Shown here: positions 23,568 to 30,768 of the stretch, piece by piece
Layout: each line of letters begins with the position of its first letter
Numbering within the stretch: the stretch's first letter is position 1
From: a virus
DNA: 42,604 bases
Virus record (IMG/VR): IMGVR_UViG_3300044732_000792
Coordinates: 1 to 42,604 of that record
Strand: one strand, 5' to 3'
Notes under the pieces: model-generated
What the model was told of the DNA's origin: nothing
Databases searched by the model: none
The model's input: only the letters and a program-made list of their open reading frames with translations
Position numbers and translations under genes: made by a program

Positions 23568-23769
23568 TCTTTTCTTTTTTATTAATTGTTAAAAATTTAA
23601 TTGTTTCGCTTATTACATAACCAAATAATACAACCATCCCAACGAAACCTAAAAGTTGGATGTATCCGTTTACCTCTCTACTTACGACATATTCACCGTA
23701 AAGTGATGTGAGGGCGATTAAACACACCCACATCAAAAATATTTTTAAATTCTTTATCCCATTTTTCAT
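23560..23769 (-). CDS. Two-helix membrane protein (69 aa), first gene of operon
   Basis: Hydrophobic helices at about residues 9-28 (IFLMWVCLIALTSLYGEYVV) and 36-57 (YIQLLGFVGMVVLFGYVIS), with a basic/charged N-terminus and C-terminal KKEKND. It overlaps the SPFH gene by 8 nt and starts 4 nt after a TAACTTTG box, giving a leaderless mRNA. Probably part of the same membrane complex as the SPFH protein. Confidence 0.85.
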   Translation of the reverse strand: MKNGIKNLKIFLMWVCLIALTSLYGEYVVSREVNGYIQLLGFVGMVVLFGYVISETIKFLTINKKEKND

Positions 23770-23773
23770 ATCA

Positions 23774-23781
23774 CAAAGTTA
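23774..23781 (-). promoter_or_regulatory. -7 promoter box (TAACTTTG) of the NAD-salvage operon, leaderless
   Basis: TAACTTTG then TGAT then ATG (23769). A TTG lies about 18 nt upstream of the box. It overlaps the last codon and stop of the gene at 23779. Confidence 0.75.
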
Positions 23782-24633
23782 CACATTTATTTTTAATTTC
23801 AAACGATTTAAGAGAATATCTAATTTTTCTTTATACTCTTTTCCTGCACCCTCAAAGTTATTTAAAGTATCTATATTTTTAAAGAAATTATCAAGATCAA
23901 TACTCTCTAATTTTGTAATAACTCCATTAATTTCTCCTTTAATTGTTTCTTTATAGCTTTCTTCATAACAATACGCTCTAATCTTTGAAAAAATTTCAAA
24001 TATCTCAAACGCTCCCCATCCATTCTTAATTAATGTTCCCTCATTACTAATTTCGGTATCCATTTGATTCCAAATTTTAATAGGATTAATTAATGTGTGA
24101 ACTTTACCTGTCAAAAAAGCAACTTTATTATAGTTTTTTGATCGTTCTTTTTTTGAAATCAAATAAATCAAAAAGGAACTCCTCATATAATCTTTAAAGT
24201 AGTTTTGATTTCGTCCTGTTGTACACCATTTAGTATTTGCACCATATTTATTAGAACCTTGAAATGTTTTTGGTCTCAATAGTAGAAAGTCATCGTTTTC
24301 AAATATGACATCAACATGATCCTCACGAATAAATTCCTTCTCTAATTTTATTTTTTCGGATTCATTAACAACTATCTCTAATTGGTTGATTGCTTCATAT
24401 TGTTTACTATATATGTCTTTATTTTGAATGTATGGTAATAACATATCAAATTTATTTACCATTTTTACAATATCTTTACTACTATACGGGTCAAAACGGT
24501 TTCTGTTTGCCCAATATTTGAACATATATTCCAAATATTTTTTTGTTGGTGTAACATCACCGTTAAAAAATGTATTGGATACCGTTGTTGTTACCTTTGG
24601 GTATTTTATTTTTAATTCATCAATTTTTGCCAT
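23779..24633 (-). CDS. TKWCT-motif protein (284 aa), paralogue of 31210-32322
   Basis: ATG 24633 is used (MAKIDELKIKYPKV); a TTG at 24672 lies in the promoter. The middle shows FLLLRPKTFQGSNKYGANTK, then WCTTGRNQNYFKDY, then FLIYLISKK. The same order (P-x-T, YG-x-x-TKWCT, YF..Y, hhIYhIxKK) occurs in the gene at 31210. I have seen this Trp-Cys pattern in many phage proteins but know no assigned function. The invariant Cys after Lys-Trp could be catalytic or structural. Flanks differ from the paralogue. Confidence 0.82.
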   Translation of the reverse strand: MAKIDELKIKYPKVTTTVSNTFFNGDVTPTKKYLEYMFKYWANRNRFDPYSSKDIVKMVNKFDMLLPYIQNKDIYSKQYEAINQLEIVVNESEKIKLEKEFIREDHVDVIFENDDFLLLRPKTFQGSNKYGANTKWCTTGRNQNYFKDYMRSSFLIYLISKKERSKNYNKVAFLTGKVHTLINPIKIWNQMDTEISNEGTLIKNGWGAFEIFEIFSKIRAYCYEESYKETIKGEINGVITKLESIDLDNFFKNIDTLNNFEGAGKEYKEKLDILLNRLKLKINV

Positions 24634-24647
24634 TTTATAGGTATTTT

Positions 24648-25025
24648 TTAAATTTCCTCCACAAATATACAATTTTTTAATTTATAAAGATGATTTCCTT
24701 TCGTTGATCTTACATATAAATCAATAAAATGTCCAATTACTTTAAACTTTTTAGGTTTTTCACCTTCTTTAATTGGTTTTAACGATTCCTGCCAGTTAGT
24801 ATAAATCCCCATATTTGGTTCAATACTTTTAACTTTGTCAGTCCAAATTGATAAACCATATTTACCTCTGTGTTTGAACTCCCTACCAATAAGTGTTGAT
24901 AAGTCAAAACAATGGTTGTCATTATTGTTCTCAATTGAGAATGGATTTTTATCTCCTGTTATTTCCTCATAGTATGGATTTAAGTCACCGGTATGTGGAT
25001 CGTGTGTTGGTATTCTTTTTTCCAT
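24648..25025 (-). CDS. Hypothetical protein (125 aa)
   Basis: Begins MEKRIPTHDPHTGDLNPYYEE. Contains DLSTLIGREFKHRGKYGLSIW and, in the C-terminal half, beta strands (KKFKVIGHFIDLYVRSTKG, YKLKNCIFVEEI) resembling small OB/SH3-like domains. Not recognised. The last codons overlap the promoter of the TKWCT gene. Confidence 0.8.
   Translation of the reverse strand: MEKRIPTHDPHTGDLNPYYEEITGDKNPFSIENNNDNHCFDLSTLIGREFKHRGKYGLSIWTDKVKSIEPNMGIYTNWQESLKPIKEGEKPKKFKVIGHFIDLYVRSTKGNHLYKLKNCIFVEEI
24662..24669 (-). promoter_or_regulatory. -7 promoter box (TATATTTG)
   Basis: Perfect box 28 nt before the ATG at 24633, inside the 3' end of the gene at 24648. The leader carries TGGAGGAA soon after the box, unusual because most genes here lack a Shine-Dalgarno-like sequence. 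Confidence 0.6.
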
Positions 25026-25035
25026 TTCAACATTA

Positions 25036-25293
25036 TTATTTAGCGGTTTTAGCTTTCTCCAATGTATTAATTAACACTTGGACTTTCTCCATTTGACAAA
25101 ATTTGATTGAAGGTTCTGTATTGAATATCTCAACCCACCATTGATCTCCTTTTAATTCTTGTCTTGATGGTGTAATAAACGTAAGTCCATTTACCACATC
25201 ATACACATAGTAATAGTCAGGATTTTCTTCACCTTCAAATTCATTAATTTCTACACTTTTAAATCCTAAAAGTATTAATTCTCTCTCTGTCAT
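25036..25293 (-). CDS. Hypothetical protein (85 aa)
   Basis: Starts MTERELILLGFKSVEINEFEG and contains YYYVYDVVNGLTFITPS and a helix at the end (CQMEKVQVLINTLEKAKT). This pattern (a short start 'T-x-x-E-L-x-x-L-G-F', Asp-rich beta strands) is common in small Bacteroidota phage proteins; role unknown. Confidence 0.8.
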   Translation of the reverse strand: MTERELILLGFKSVEINEFEGEENPDYYYVYDVVNGLTFITPSRQELKGDQWWVEIFNTEPSIKFCQMEKVQVLINTLEKAKTAK

Positions 25294-25298
25294 TTTAT

Positions 25299-25511
25299 TT
25301 AATTTTTAAAAAATTTTGGGTTGTTTTTATCTAATCTATCAATCTCGGGTAGTAACTCTTCTTCAATCTTGTATTTTATCTCATCAAGTTTGTCTTCTTG
25401 TTCTTCGTTAAGTTTTTCTTGATTTTTTTTAATGAACTCCAAATCTTCATCAATTTTTCGTTGGGTTACTAACGCCTCTTTGAGTAATCTATCTAATTCA
25501 CTATTTAACAT
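25299..25511 (-). CDS. Coiled-coil protein (70 aa)
   Basis: ATG 25511 (MLNSELDRLLKEALVTQR) is used; a TTG at 25520 is less likely. Highly charged helix with heptad-like spacing throughout (DEDLEFIKKNQEKLNEEQ-like stretch). Overlaps the gene upstream by 11 nt. Function unknown. Confidence 0.75.
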   Translation of the reverse strand: MLNSELDRLLKEALVTQRKIDEDLEFIKKNQEKLNEEQEDKLDEIKYKIEEELLPEIDRLDKNNPKFFKN

Positions 25512-25740
25512 CTTCCTCAATTTTGATTTTGTCGTGTTTATCTTTAAATTGTGTTAATAGATTAACCAAATCTTCAATACTATCAAACGCCCATCTTTGA
25601 GTTTCAATAACAAAGAAATCACCACCACCACCATTTTGGGTTTTAATGGTTATGAATTGTTCCTCACCTGAACAACAATCCTTGTCCTGTGTAAATGTGA
25701 TGTTAAATTCTTGTTCAATAATAAAAGGTTTATTTGTCAT
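25501..25740 (-). CDS. Hypothetical protein (79 aa)
   Basis: ATG 25740 (MTNKPFIIEQEFNITFTQDK) overlaps the end of the previous gene; the open frame continues upstream with no better start. Contains adjacent cysteines DCCSGEEQF and a Gly-rich turn (NGGGGDFFVIE) with a C-terminal helix. Not recognised. Confidence 0.8.
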   Translation of the reverse strand: MTNKPFIIEQEFNITFTQDKDCCSGEEQFITIKTQNGGGGDFFVIETQRWAFDSIEDLVNLLTQFKDKHDKIKIEEDVK

Positions 25741-25915
25741 TATCCGCCAATTTATTTGTGAATATGTTTTTATTAATATTGTGCATACCAAAATTATAAG
25801 TGGTATATGTCCCATCCTCATAACCAACACGAACCATAAGGAAACCTAACTCTGAAACATATATGTTTTCAATTTCACCAATACCTTTTGGTGTATTAAT
25901 TTTTGGATTCTCCAT
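25730..25915 (-). CDS. Small beta-barrel-like protein (61 aa)
   Basis: MENPKINTPKGIGEIENIYV... with GFLMVRVGYEDGTYTTYNF, the pattern of a small KOW/SH3-like barrel (initial P-x-G-x-G then strands). Starts 4 nt after a TATCTTTG box with a TTTG 19 nt further upstream, the clearest leaderless promoter here. Overlaps the next gene by 11 nt. Role unknown. Confidence 0.8.
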   Translation of the reverse strand: MENPKINTPKGIGEIENIYVSELGFLMVRVGYEDGTYTTYNFGMHNINKNIFTNKLADNDK

Positions 25916-25919
25916 ATCA

Positions 25920-25927
25920 CAAAGATA
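25920..25927 (-). promoter_or_regulatory. -7 promoter box (TATCTTTG), leaderless type
   Basis: TATCTTTG, TGAT, ATG (25915). A TTTG lies 19 nt upstream of the box, matching the Bacteroidota -33/-7 pair. Confidence 0.8.
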
Positions 25928-25938
25928 AATAAAAAATT

Positions 25939-26190
25939 CTAATGTTCAAACATATCTTCACACCAAATTGGTGTTTTTTCTCCAACATAAGCTCCACTAA
26001 CATTATAACCAAAGTGATCCAACGCATCTTCCAAAGTCATTTCCTGTTCGGTAATTAAGATTTCAATACATTTCCTAACAGAGTAAATCAATCTCATTGA
26101 TTTCTCATCTATACCAATCACCGCATCATCAAACCCATCTGCTTTCAGGATTTCCTCGTCCTGATAATATTCAACAATTTCTTCTAACAT
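25939..26190 (-). CDS. Hypothetical protein (83 aa)
   Basis: ATG 26190 (MLEEIVEYYQDEEILKAD) follows the 34-aa gene's TAA by one base. Earlier in-frame starts at 26214/26217 overlap that gene and are rejected. Acidic and mostly helical (LEDALDHFGYNVSGAYVG), resembling a small DNA- or protein-binding domain; unknown. Confidence 0.8.
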   Translation of the reverse strand: MLEEIVEYYQDEEILKADGFDDAVIGIDEKSMRLIYSVRKCIEILITEQEMTLEDALDHFGYNVSGAYVGEKTPIWCEDMFEH

Positions 26191-26191
26191 A

Positions 26192-26296
26192 TTATTTTTC
26201 TTTACCACACGCATCAAACGCCATTTGAGTAATTATCATTACAATTATTAATCCGATACCGGACATTTGAACAATTTGTTCTATTATACTTACCAT
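26192..26296 (-). CDS. Tiny membrane protein (34 aa)
   Basis: ATG-TAA frame of 34 codons. The hydrophobic core is SGIGLIIVMIITQMAF, starting MVSIIEQIVQM and ending DACGKEK. It is tightly packed: 5 nt after the gene above and 1 nt before the gene below. It probably spans the membrane once. Function unknown. Confidence 0.6.
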   Translation of the reverse strand: MVSIIEQIVQMSGIGLIIVMIITQMAFDACGKEK

Positions 26297-26301
26297 ATTT
26301 T

Positions 26302-26655
26302 TTATATTACAATTTTATTATTTACTAAAACAATTCGTGGTAGTCCATCTCCCCACTCAACATCTTCAAATGCTTTTGGGTTGGTAAATTCGTCCTCCAT
26401 CTCAATATCAAACTCACCACCATTATTTAGTATTTCGGTTATTTTTTTTAATGAAATCTCGTCGGTGGGTATTTGTTCAGGAAATGCCATAACTTTGTTA
26501 CAACCCTCTAATTGTTTACTAGATTCTTTCCCAACACAATACATTATTTTTAAATCGGGAGTTAAATACACATCCCCTTCCATTATTGGTTGTCTTGATA
26601 CAACATATAATAATTCATTTGGATTTACCTTTACCAACCTAACTCCTTTTCTCAT
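26302..26655 (-). CDS. Hypothetical protein (117 aa)
   Basis: Basic start (MRKGVRLVKVNPNELLYVV) then VYLTPDLKIMYCVGKES and an acidic helix; ends GLPRIVLVNNKIVI. Possible beta-domain protein. Overlaps the upstream gene by 4 nt. Not recognised. Confidence 0.8.
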   Translation of the reverse strand: MRKGVRLVKVNPNELLYVVSRQPIMEGDVYLTPDLKIMYCVGKESSKQLEGCNKVMAFPEQIPTDEISLKKITEILNNGGEFDIEMEDEFTNPKAFEDVEWGDGLPRIVLVNNKIVI

Positions 26656-26960
26656 TTCTCAATTTTTTTATAGATATGTCTCCAATTATAATTCCCACAT
26701 TGTTCACAAGAAGTTCCATCGTTAGAGTCCTCCACATCATAATCATATTCTTCAGATATAGTCACAACTATTTCAGCAATATAATGCCAATCATTCATAT
26801 TGATTTTATCTTTCAATGATTTTAATTCGTTAATTAATTCATCTTGTAAATCACCAATTAAATTAGGTTTTCTGTTATCAAATTCGTGTGTAAATAGAGA
26901 TTCATCATCAATCAATACATCAACCCCAAAACAATTCTCACTTAACTCAATTTTTTTCAT
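26652..26960 (-). CDS. Hypothetical protein with CxxC (102 aa)
   Basis: Acidic protein (MKKIELSENCFGVDVLID). A single CxxC (SCEQCGNYNW) lies close to the C-terminus next to a His (WRH), which may form half of a zinc site. Overlaps the gene upstream by 4 nt. Function unknown. Confidence 0.8.
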   Translation of the reverse strand: MKKIELSENCFGVDVLIDDESLFTHEFDNRKPNLIGDLQDELINELKSLKDKINMNDWHYIAEIVVTISEEYDYDVEDSNDGTSCEQCGNYNWRHIYKKIEK

Positions 26961-27265
26961 AATCTTAATTTATGTATTCTATTCATTTCCAAAATATAAT
27001 TTTTCAAGTTTTCAACTAAAATTTCGGCATCCATTTTTTTATATAATTCAGGATATCTTTCTATCAATATTTTATTCTCTTCCAACTCGTTACAACTTGT
27101 TAGTATGTCCTGTAACATTGATTTGAAGATGTCTTCTTTGTCATCCTCAAGATTTACCTCAAACACTCTTCCCTCAAGTTCTTGAGTATATTGAATTAAC
27201 TCCTCAACGGGATGTAAGTCCATTAACTCTTTGTTATCCTTGAATATCTGTCTTATATTTTTCAT
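26957..27265 (-). CDS. Hypothetical helical protein (102 aa)
   Basis: ATG 27265 (MKNIRQIFKDNKELMDLHP) preferred over ATG 27277, since it avoids a longer overlap with the upstream gene. It is predicted to be almost fully helical, acidic, with leucine-rich spacing; coiled-coil likely. Not recognised. Confidence 0.77.
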   Translation of the reverse strand: MKNIRQIFKDNKELMDLHPVEELIQYTQELEGRVFEVNLEDDKEDIFKSMLQDILTSCNELEENKILIERYPELYKKMDAEILVENLKNYILEMNRIHKLRL

Positions 27266-27623
27266 TATAGTGTTCATCACATAAGGTTGTATACCATCCG
27301 TTATTTTTTCTTAACTCCCCCTTTTCACCGCACACCTCACAAATTTTATAACTCTGACTTTCCGCCAATGTTATTCTTTCGTAAATTTTGTCGGATCCGT
27401 CATTGATGTAGAACCTCAATCCTCCAAATTTTTCTTTTACCTGACAGGTTTGTTTGTCCCATCCTAATTCAATTAAATCGGTTATTAGGTTCTTAATTAA
27501 TGGATACCACCCGACACCAACATCAAAAAACCCAGAGTTCTTAATTGGTTCTCTATCTGAATAGAATCCATTGGTAAGTCCACCAATGGATTCCAAGAAC
27601 TCATCCATTTCCTCTTTAGTCAT
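27234..27623 (-). CDS. Conserved phage zinc-binding protein (129 aa)
   Basis: Contains GWYPLIKNLITDLIELGWDK, QVKEKFGGLRFYIN and a zinc site CEVCGEKGE ... CDEHY. I recognise this as a protein common in phages and bacteria (GWxDLIxNLI…QVKEKFGGLRFY…CxxCG), but no function is assigned to my knowledge. It overlaps the HAD gene at 27616 by 8 nt, so the two may act together. Confidence 0.82.
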   Translation of the reverse strand: MTKEEMDEFLESIGGLTNGFYSDREPIKNSGFFDVGVGWYPLIKNLITDLIELGWDKQTCQVKEKFGGLRFYINDGSDKIYERITLAESQSYKICEVCGEKGELRKNNGWYTTLCDEHYNEKYKTDIQG

Positions 27624-28218
27624 CTTTCAAAAATTTTAATATTTTGTCTTTAACTCCAGATTGTTTAATACCCTCGTTTCTTCTCGGTGTTAATACAAAG
27701 TTATCTATCGCCCACGAATCTTTCCAATCTTCACCCGTCTTACCCATATTCAAATCGTCAACCGAAACCCAATGGGTAACTTCAGGATGTTCGTGTAAGT
27801 ATTGTTGAATTTCAATAGATCTGATTTGTTCTAATTCCCATTGTGGTGACCACATAAAGTGGTTACTATGAACATCGCAGTTCTGTATGTTTGGCGTCAA
27901 CGCAATTGGTTTTTTAATAATACCTTGCGATTCGTAATACTCACCAAGTTCCTCAAGAGTTGCGTGTAATTTCCAATCAGAACTTACAACAATTTCACAT
28001 CCCGTTTCTTCAATTATCTCGTTAAGAATCTTAATTGCCTTTTTATCAAAGTCATCAAATCTTACGAAAACAGGAGCGTCTTTTTTTTCTTCACTACTAT
28101 CGGGATTCTCCAATCTATATTTCTGCCATTTCTTTGTTCGTCCACCCCAATTGTTGGACAAGCAAATTACCGAATCGTTGTCAAGAAATAAAATTTTTTT
28201 TTTGTTATCTTTTTCCAT
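27616..28218 (-). CDS. HAD-family protein of the SAK (RNA-repair-linked) type
   Basis: HAD nucleophile region KKILFLD13ND15SV, motif II IVVSSDWKLH, and C-terminal acidic motif WVSVDDLNMG. The order and the 'SSDWK' motif match the HAD_SAK group, proposed to act with RNA-repair and conflict systems (Burroughs and Aravind). Predicted phosphatase or 3'-end processing enzyme; substrate unproven. Its gene overlaps the neighbouring zinc protein. Confidence 0.78.
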   Translation of the reverse strand: MEKDNKKKILFLDNDSVICLSNNWGGRTKKWQKYRLENPDSSEEKKDAPVFVRFDDFDKKAIKILNEIIEETGCEIVVSSDWKLHATLEELGEYYESQGIIKKPIALTPNIQNCDVHSNHFMWSPQWELEQIRSIEIQQYLHEHPEVTHWVSVDDLNMGKTGEDWKDSWAIDNFVLTPRRNEGIKQSGVKDKILKFLKDD

Positions 28219-28223
28219 TTTAA

Positions 28224-28457
28224 TTATATTTTTCCAATAAATGATCGTCTTTTATATGACAACATATCTTCAAGTGCGGAAACAATTGTATAATGATAAT
28301 CGTACCAATATTTGTCAGGATATTTTCTCTGTAATTGATCCCTAAAATTTTGAACTAATTTACGTGCCGTCATTGCTTGTTGGTATGTCTCGCAAGAATC
28401 AATTACCTTTTCAAGCCATTTTGCAACATCACCGTAGTGTTTACTTCTTTTTTCCAT
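28224..28457 (-). CDS. Hypothetical helical protein (77 aa)
   Basis: Charged helical protein (MEKRSKHYGDVAKWLEKVID) with a Tyr/Trp cluster (DKYWYDYHYTIVS). Located between the HAD and HD hydrolase genes with 3-5 nt spacing. Not recognised. Confidence 0.8.
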   Translation of the reverse strand: MEKRSKHYGDVAKWLEKVIDSCETYQQAMTARKLVQNFRDQLQRKYPDKYWYDYHYTIVSALEDMLSYKRRSFIGKI

Positions 28458-28460
28458 AAT

Positions 28461-29024
28461 TTAATCTTCAAATAAATTAATTAAATACTGATACATTTCT
28501 TCATACACATTACCAACTCGTCGTCCCAAACCATCCATAAAGTCAATGTTTTCTTTTTTATACTTCTCAAACATACTACTACCCGTCATCTTTGAATATT
28601 GTACATTCGCAATTCTATCACAAAGTTTAACAAAGACGGCACCTGGAGTGTTTCGGATTCCCGTGTAATACTTATCGTTAGCTCTTTCCTTACGATTCTT
28701 ACCTTTCTCATTGGTAACCGCATAAACAATATCTGCAACTTCCTGACCTAAAACATTTTTCACATCTGAATATGACACCCTCGTATCCTCAATTGTGTCG
28801 TGAGCCCAAACAGCAATTAAACAAGCTTCTCTTAATGTAACTTGTTCCTGCATTGGTCCTCTATATGTCTCTCCCGTGTAATAATCCTTAGTATCATCCA
28901 ATAAATGTTTGAACTTCTTTGCCACTTCAGCGACCATTCTTAAATGGAACTCATATGGAAGATACTCCGAGTAAAAATGATTCGTTTTTCTATGTTGTTC
29001 TATACACCACTTTTCTTTATTCAT
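28461..29024 (-). CDS. HD-domain hydrolase, SpoT/MESH1-like
   Basis: A 187-aa stand-alone HD domain: conserved His27, AVWAH75D76TIE79D80TRVSY, AVTNEKGKNRKERA, and VKLCD136RIANV. These correspond to the metal and substrate residues of (p)ppGpp hydrolases (SpoT HD, MESH1: HDxxEDT … KLxDRxxN). It probably hydrolyses a nucleotide, perhaps (p)ppGpp or another alarmone, easing the stringent response during infection. Other nucleotides are possible. Promoter box 19 nt upstream. Confidence 0.82.
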   Translation of the reverse strand: MNKEKWCIEQHRKTNHFYSEYLPYEFHLRMVAEVAKKFKHLLDDTKDYYTGETYRGPMQEQVTLREACLIAVWAHDTIEDTRVSYSDVKNVLGQEVADIVYAVTNEKGKNRKERANDKYYTGIRNTPGAVFVKLCDRIANVQYSKMTGSSMFEKYKKENIDFMDGLGRRVGNVYEEMYQYLINLFED

Positions 29025-29043
29025 AATTTTATATTTTATAATA

Positions 29044-29051
29044 CAAAGATA
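29044..29051 (-). promoter_or_regulatory. -7 promoter box (TATCTTTG)
   Basis: Box 19 nt before the ATG at 29024, just after the HNH gene at 29057. Confidence 0.6.
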
Positions 29052-29056
29052 GTTAA

Positions 29057-29791
29057 TTATTCAACAAATTCAAAATATACCTCATTAATTATTTTAGATT
29101 TCAAAACATAACGATAAAATGTGGATTTTGAGACTTCCTTACCATTACTTAAATTAAATTCTAAATTAGCATCTTTCATTGTGGTATATTCAGATAAAAA
29201 TTTTCCGTCATATGTAAACTTACAAACTTTTTTAGATCTACCATTTTTATCCCCAATAACTTTATTAGAATGATTAATTTTTTTTTCTTCGGACCATTTA
29301 TACTTACCCAACAAAGATTTTGATATATTTTCTTTATGTTCTTTTGTTTTTGTTTTGTTTTTAAGGGACTTTGAGATATTTCTAGAATGTTCTTCGGTTC
29401 TAACCATATTCTTGAAGACTTTACTTATATGTTCAATCTGTTCTTGGGAAAGTTTTTTACCTTTATGGTATTTTTTATTATTGTTAATAATAAACTCTCT
29501 TCTTGCTAATTTAGATTCTTCATAAATCCTACTTGATTTAATAGTTTGATTTTTACCCATATATGTCATTGCGTAAAAAGCAAATGCCATTTTTTCATTT
29601 CTATAAATTCTCCATAGCAACCAATGAGCAATGAAATGTTCTCTTGCCGTTAAATATATTAAATTATTCGGATCATCACTACCACCCATACTTTTGGGGA
29701 CAATGTGATGTTTTTCATAATATTCTCCGTCAATAATTATCCGTTCCTTTCTTGAGTTGATTAGTAATTCGTAATGTTTTTTATAGTCCAT
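29057..29791 (-). CDS. HNH homing endonuclease with NUMOD modules
   Basis: N-terminal HNH: EKH28H29IVPKSMGGSDDPNN43LIYL...EH52FIAH56. The middle has NUMOD3-like basic repeats (TEEHSRNISKSL, KEHKENISKSLLGKYKW). The C-terminus is a NUMOD1-like helix-turn-helix (VCKFTYDGKFLSEYTTMKDA). It cuts DNA at a specific site and spreads by gap repair. It is free-standing here: the flanking genes are intact and it is not in an obvious intron. Paralogous to the HNH gene at 33837. Confidence 0.92.
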   Translation of the reverse strand: MDYKKHYELLINSRKERIIIDGEYYEKHHIVPKSMGGSDDPNNLIYLTAREHFIAHWLLWRIYRNEKMAFAFYAMTYMGKNQTIKSSRIYEESKLARREFIINNNKKYHKGKKLSQEQIEHISKVFKNMVRTEEHSRNISKSLKNKTKTKEHKENISKSLLGKYKWSEEKKINHSNKVIGDKNGRSKKVCKFTYDGKFLSEYTTMKDANLEFNLSNGKEVSKSTFYRYVLKSKIINEVYFEFVE

Positions 29792-29826
29792 ATTAATAAA
29801 TATCTCTATCTACCATATGTGTTTTA

Positions 29827-29955
29827 TTATTTTTTATTTTCCAACTCTTTTTGGAATTTTTTGATTATATCCTCAATTTCTTCAATCGTGAACCATATCT
29901 TGTGTTCACCCTCGTGTATCTCACGAAAATACTTAATTAATTCTTCAACATCCAT
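29827..29955 (-). CDS. Small acidic helical protein (42 aa)
   Basis: ATG-TAA frame of 42 codons (MDVEELIKYFREIHEGEHK...). Strongly helical, acidic then basic tail (FQKELENKK). Its ATG overlaps the stop of the 26-aa membrane gene, so both are read from one mRNA. Function unknown. Confidence 0.6.
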   Translation of the reverse strand: MDVEELIKYFREIHEGEHKIWFTIEEIEDIIKKFQKELENKK

Positions 29956-30035
29956 TATATTTTTCCTTTATGTTTAAAAAAATACGAAATAACCAACATT
30001 GACACTACAAATGTTGTTAGTAGTAATAACTTCAT
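29955..30035 (-). CDS. Tiny membrane protein (26 aa), leaderless
   Basis: 26-codon frame: hydrophobic LLLLTTFVVSMLVISYFF then KHKGKI. A perfect TATATTTG box stands 4 nt before its ATG and a TTTG 20 nt further upstream, so the promoter is dedicated to this mini-gene. This strengthens the case that it is real. Single-pass membrane peptide; function unknown. Confidence 0.65.
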   Translation of the reverse strand: MKLLLLTTFVVSMLVISYFFKHKGKI

Positions 30036-30039
30036 ATCA

Positions 30040-30047
30040 CAAATATA
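30040..30047 (-). promoter_or_regulatory. -7 promoter box (TATATTTG), leaderless type, fused to terminator
   Basis: TATATTTG, TGAT, ATG (30035). The -33 TTTG is the T-run side of the terminator at 30069-30094. Confidence 0.8.
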
Positions 30048-30068
30048 ATAATTTTTTTTATAAAAAAC

Positions 30069-30094
30069 AAACCCCCAACTTACATTGGGGGTTT
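30069..30094 (-). terminator. Intrinsic terminator
   Basis: AAACCCCCAA / TTGGGGGTTT hairpin with 6-nt loop, followed on the minus strand by TTTG and a T run. Terminates transcription coming from 30711. Confidence 0.92.
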
Positions 30095-30273
30095 AATATG
30101 ATTTGTTTTAAAGATTAAAAATAGGCGAAAGAAGAGTTTTAAGTTTTAATAAAATAAATTTTGAGTATTTGAAATTTGAAATGGAAACTATTACATTATC
30201 GTTATCAATTATCATAGAAGATTCTATCTCAAGAATGTATACCTAAACTTTTTAACCTTATCCGCAAACCATA
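30095..30273 (-). other. Untranslated 3' region (~180 nt) after 30274-30711
   Basis: No convincing gene. A 35-codon frame exists (30108-30215, starting MIIDNDNVIVSI) but lacks a promoter or coupling to a neighbour. AT-rich, with a small palindromic stretch. Could be a long 3' UTR or a small RNA precursor ending at the terminator. Confidence 0.4.
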
Positions 30274-30711
30274 TTAGATTTCAGTAGTAGCATTAAATAC
30301 ATCCAACTTATCTTGGATTTCTTCAATTTTAACCTCCAACATTTTAATTTCTTCATTTCTACTAACCAAAGAAATTTCAGATGTCATTACCGATTCACCT
30401 TCCGTTCTGTAATATCTGTCACGATTTGATTTCCCTTCAACACATGCCATTTTTTTAAGGTTTACAATAGTTGATTTCATTTCTGACATCCAAAAGATGT
30501 CTTCCATTACAGGCACATTGGCGATGTGAATTTTTGACTTCAACGATGCCAATTCTTTGGTATCTTTTTCAATTTGTTTATACAACATTTGTGAACTATA
30601 TGGTCTTGTATTTCCCACCTCAACAGAGTTGTATTCTTGCATCAACTTTGTGTTCTCACCAATATTCTTGATAAGTTTATTTTTTAATTTTAACGCTTGT
30701 TTAATTGTCAT
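30274..30711 (-). CDS. Helical protein, possibly DIP1984-like (145 aa)
   Basis: MTIKQALKLKNKLIKNIGE start, then KDTKELASLKSKIHIANVPV and SEMKSTIVNLKKMACVEG. The 'IHIAN.PV … SE.KS…LK…EG' pattern reminds me of DIP1984-family proteins, whose role is unknown to me. Probably an elongated coiled-coil. It is followed by an unusual 180-nt untranslated 3' region and a terminator. Confidence 0.72.
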   Translation of the reverse strand: MTIKQALKLKNKLIKNIGENTKLMQEYNSVEVGNTRPYSSQMLYKQIEKDTKELASLKSKIHIANVPVMEDIFWMSEMKSTIVNLKKMACVEGKSNRDRYYRTEGESVMTSEISLVSRNEEIKMLEVKIEEIQDKLDVFNATTEI

Positions 30712-30768
30712 AATATTATTTTTTATATTGAAAGTTTAGTTATTTAATTTTGTTGTGTCAATAGGTAA

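Noticed and set aside
24634-24672. TTG start at 24672 for the TKWCT gene
   Set aside because: The extension translates the promoter TATATTTG; ATG 24633 is better.
30108-30215. 35-codon ORF (minus) in the region before the terminator
   Set aside because: No promoter, no coupling to neighbours and low-complexity hydrophobic end; not listed as a gene.
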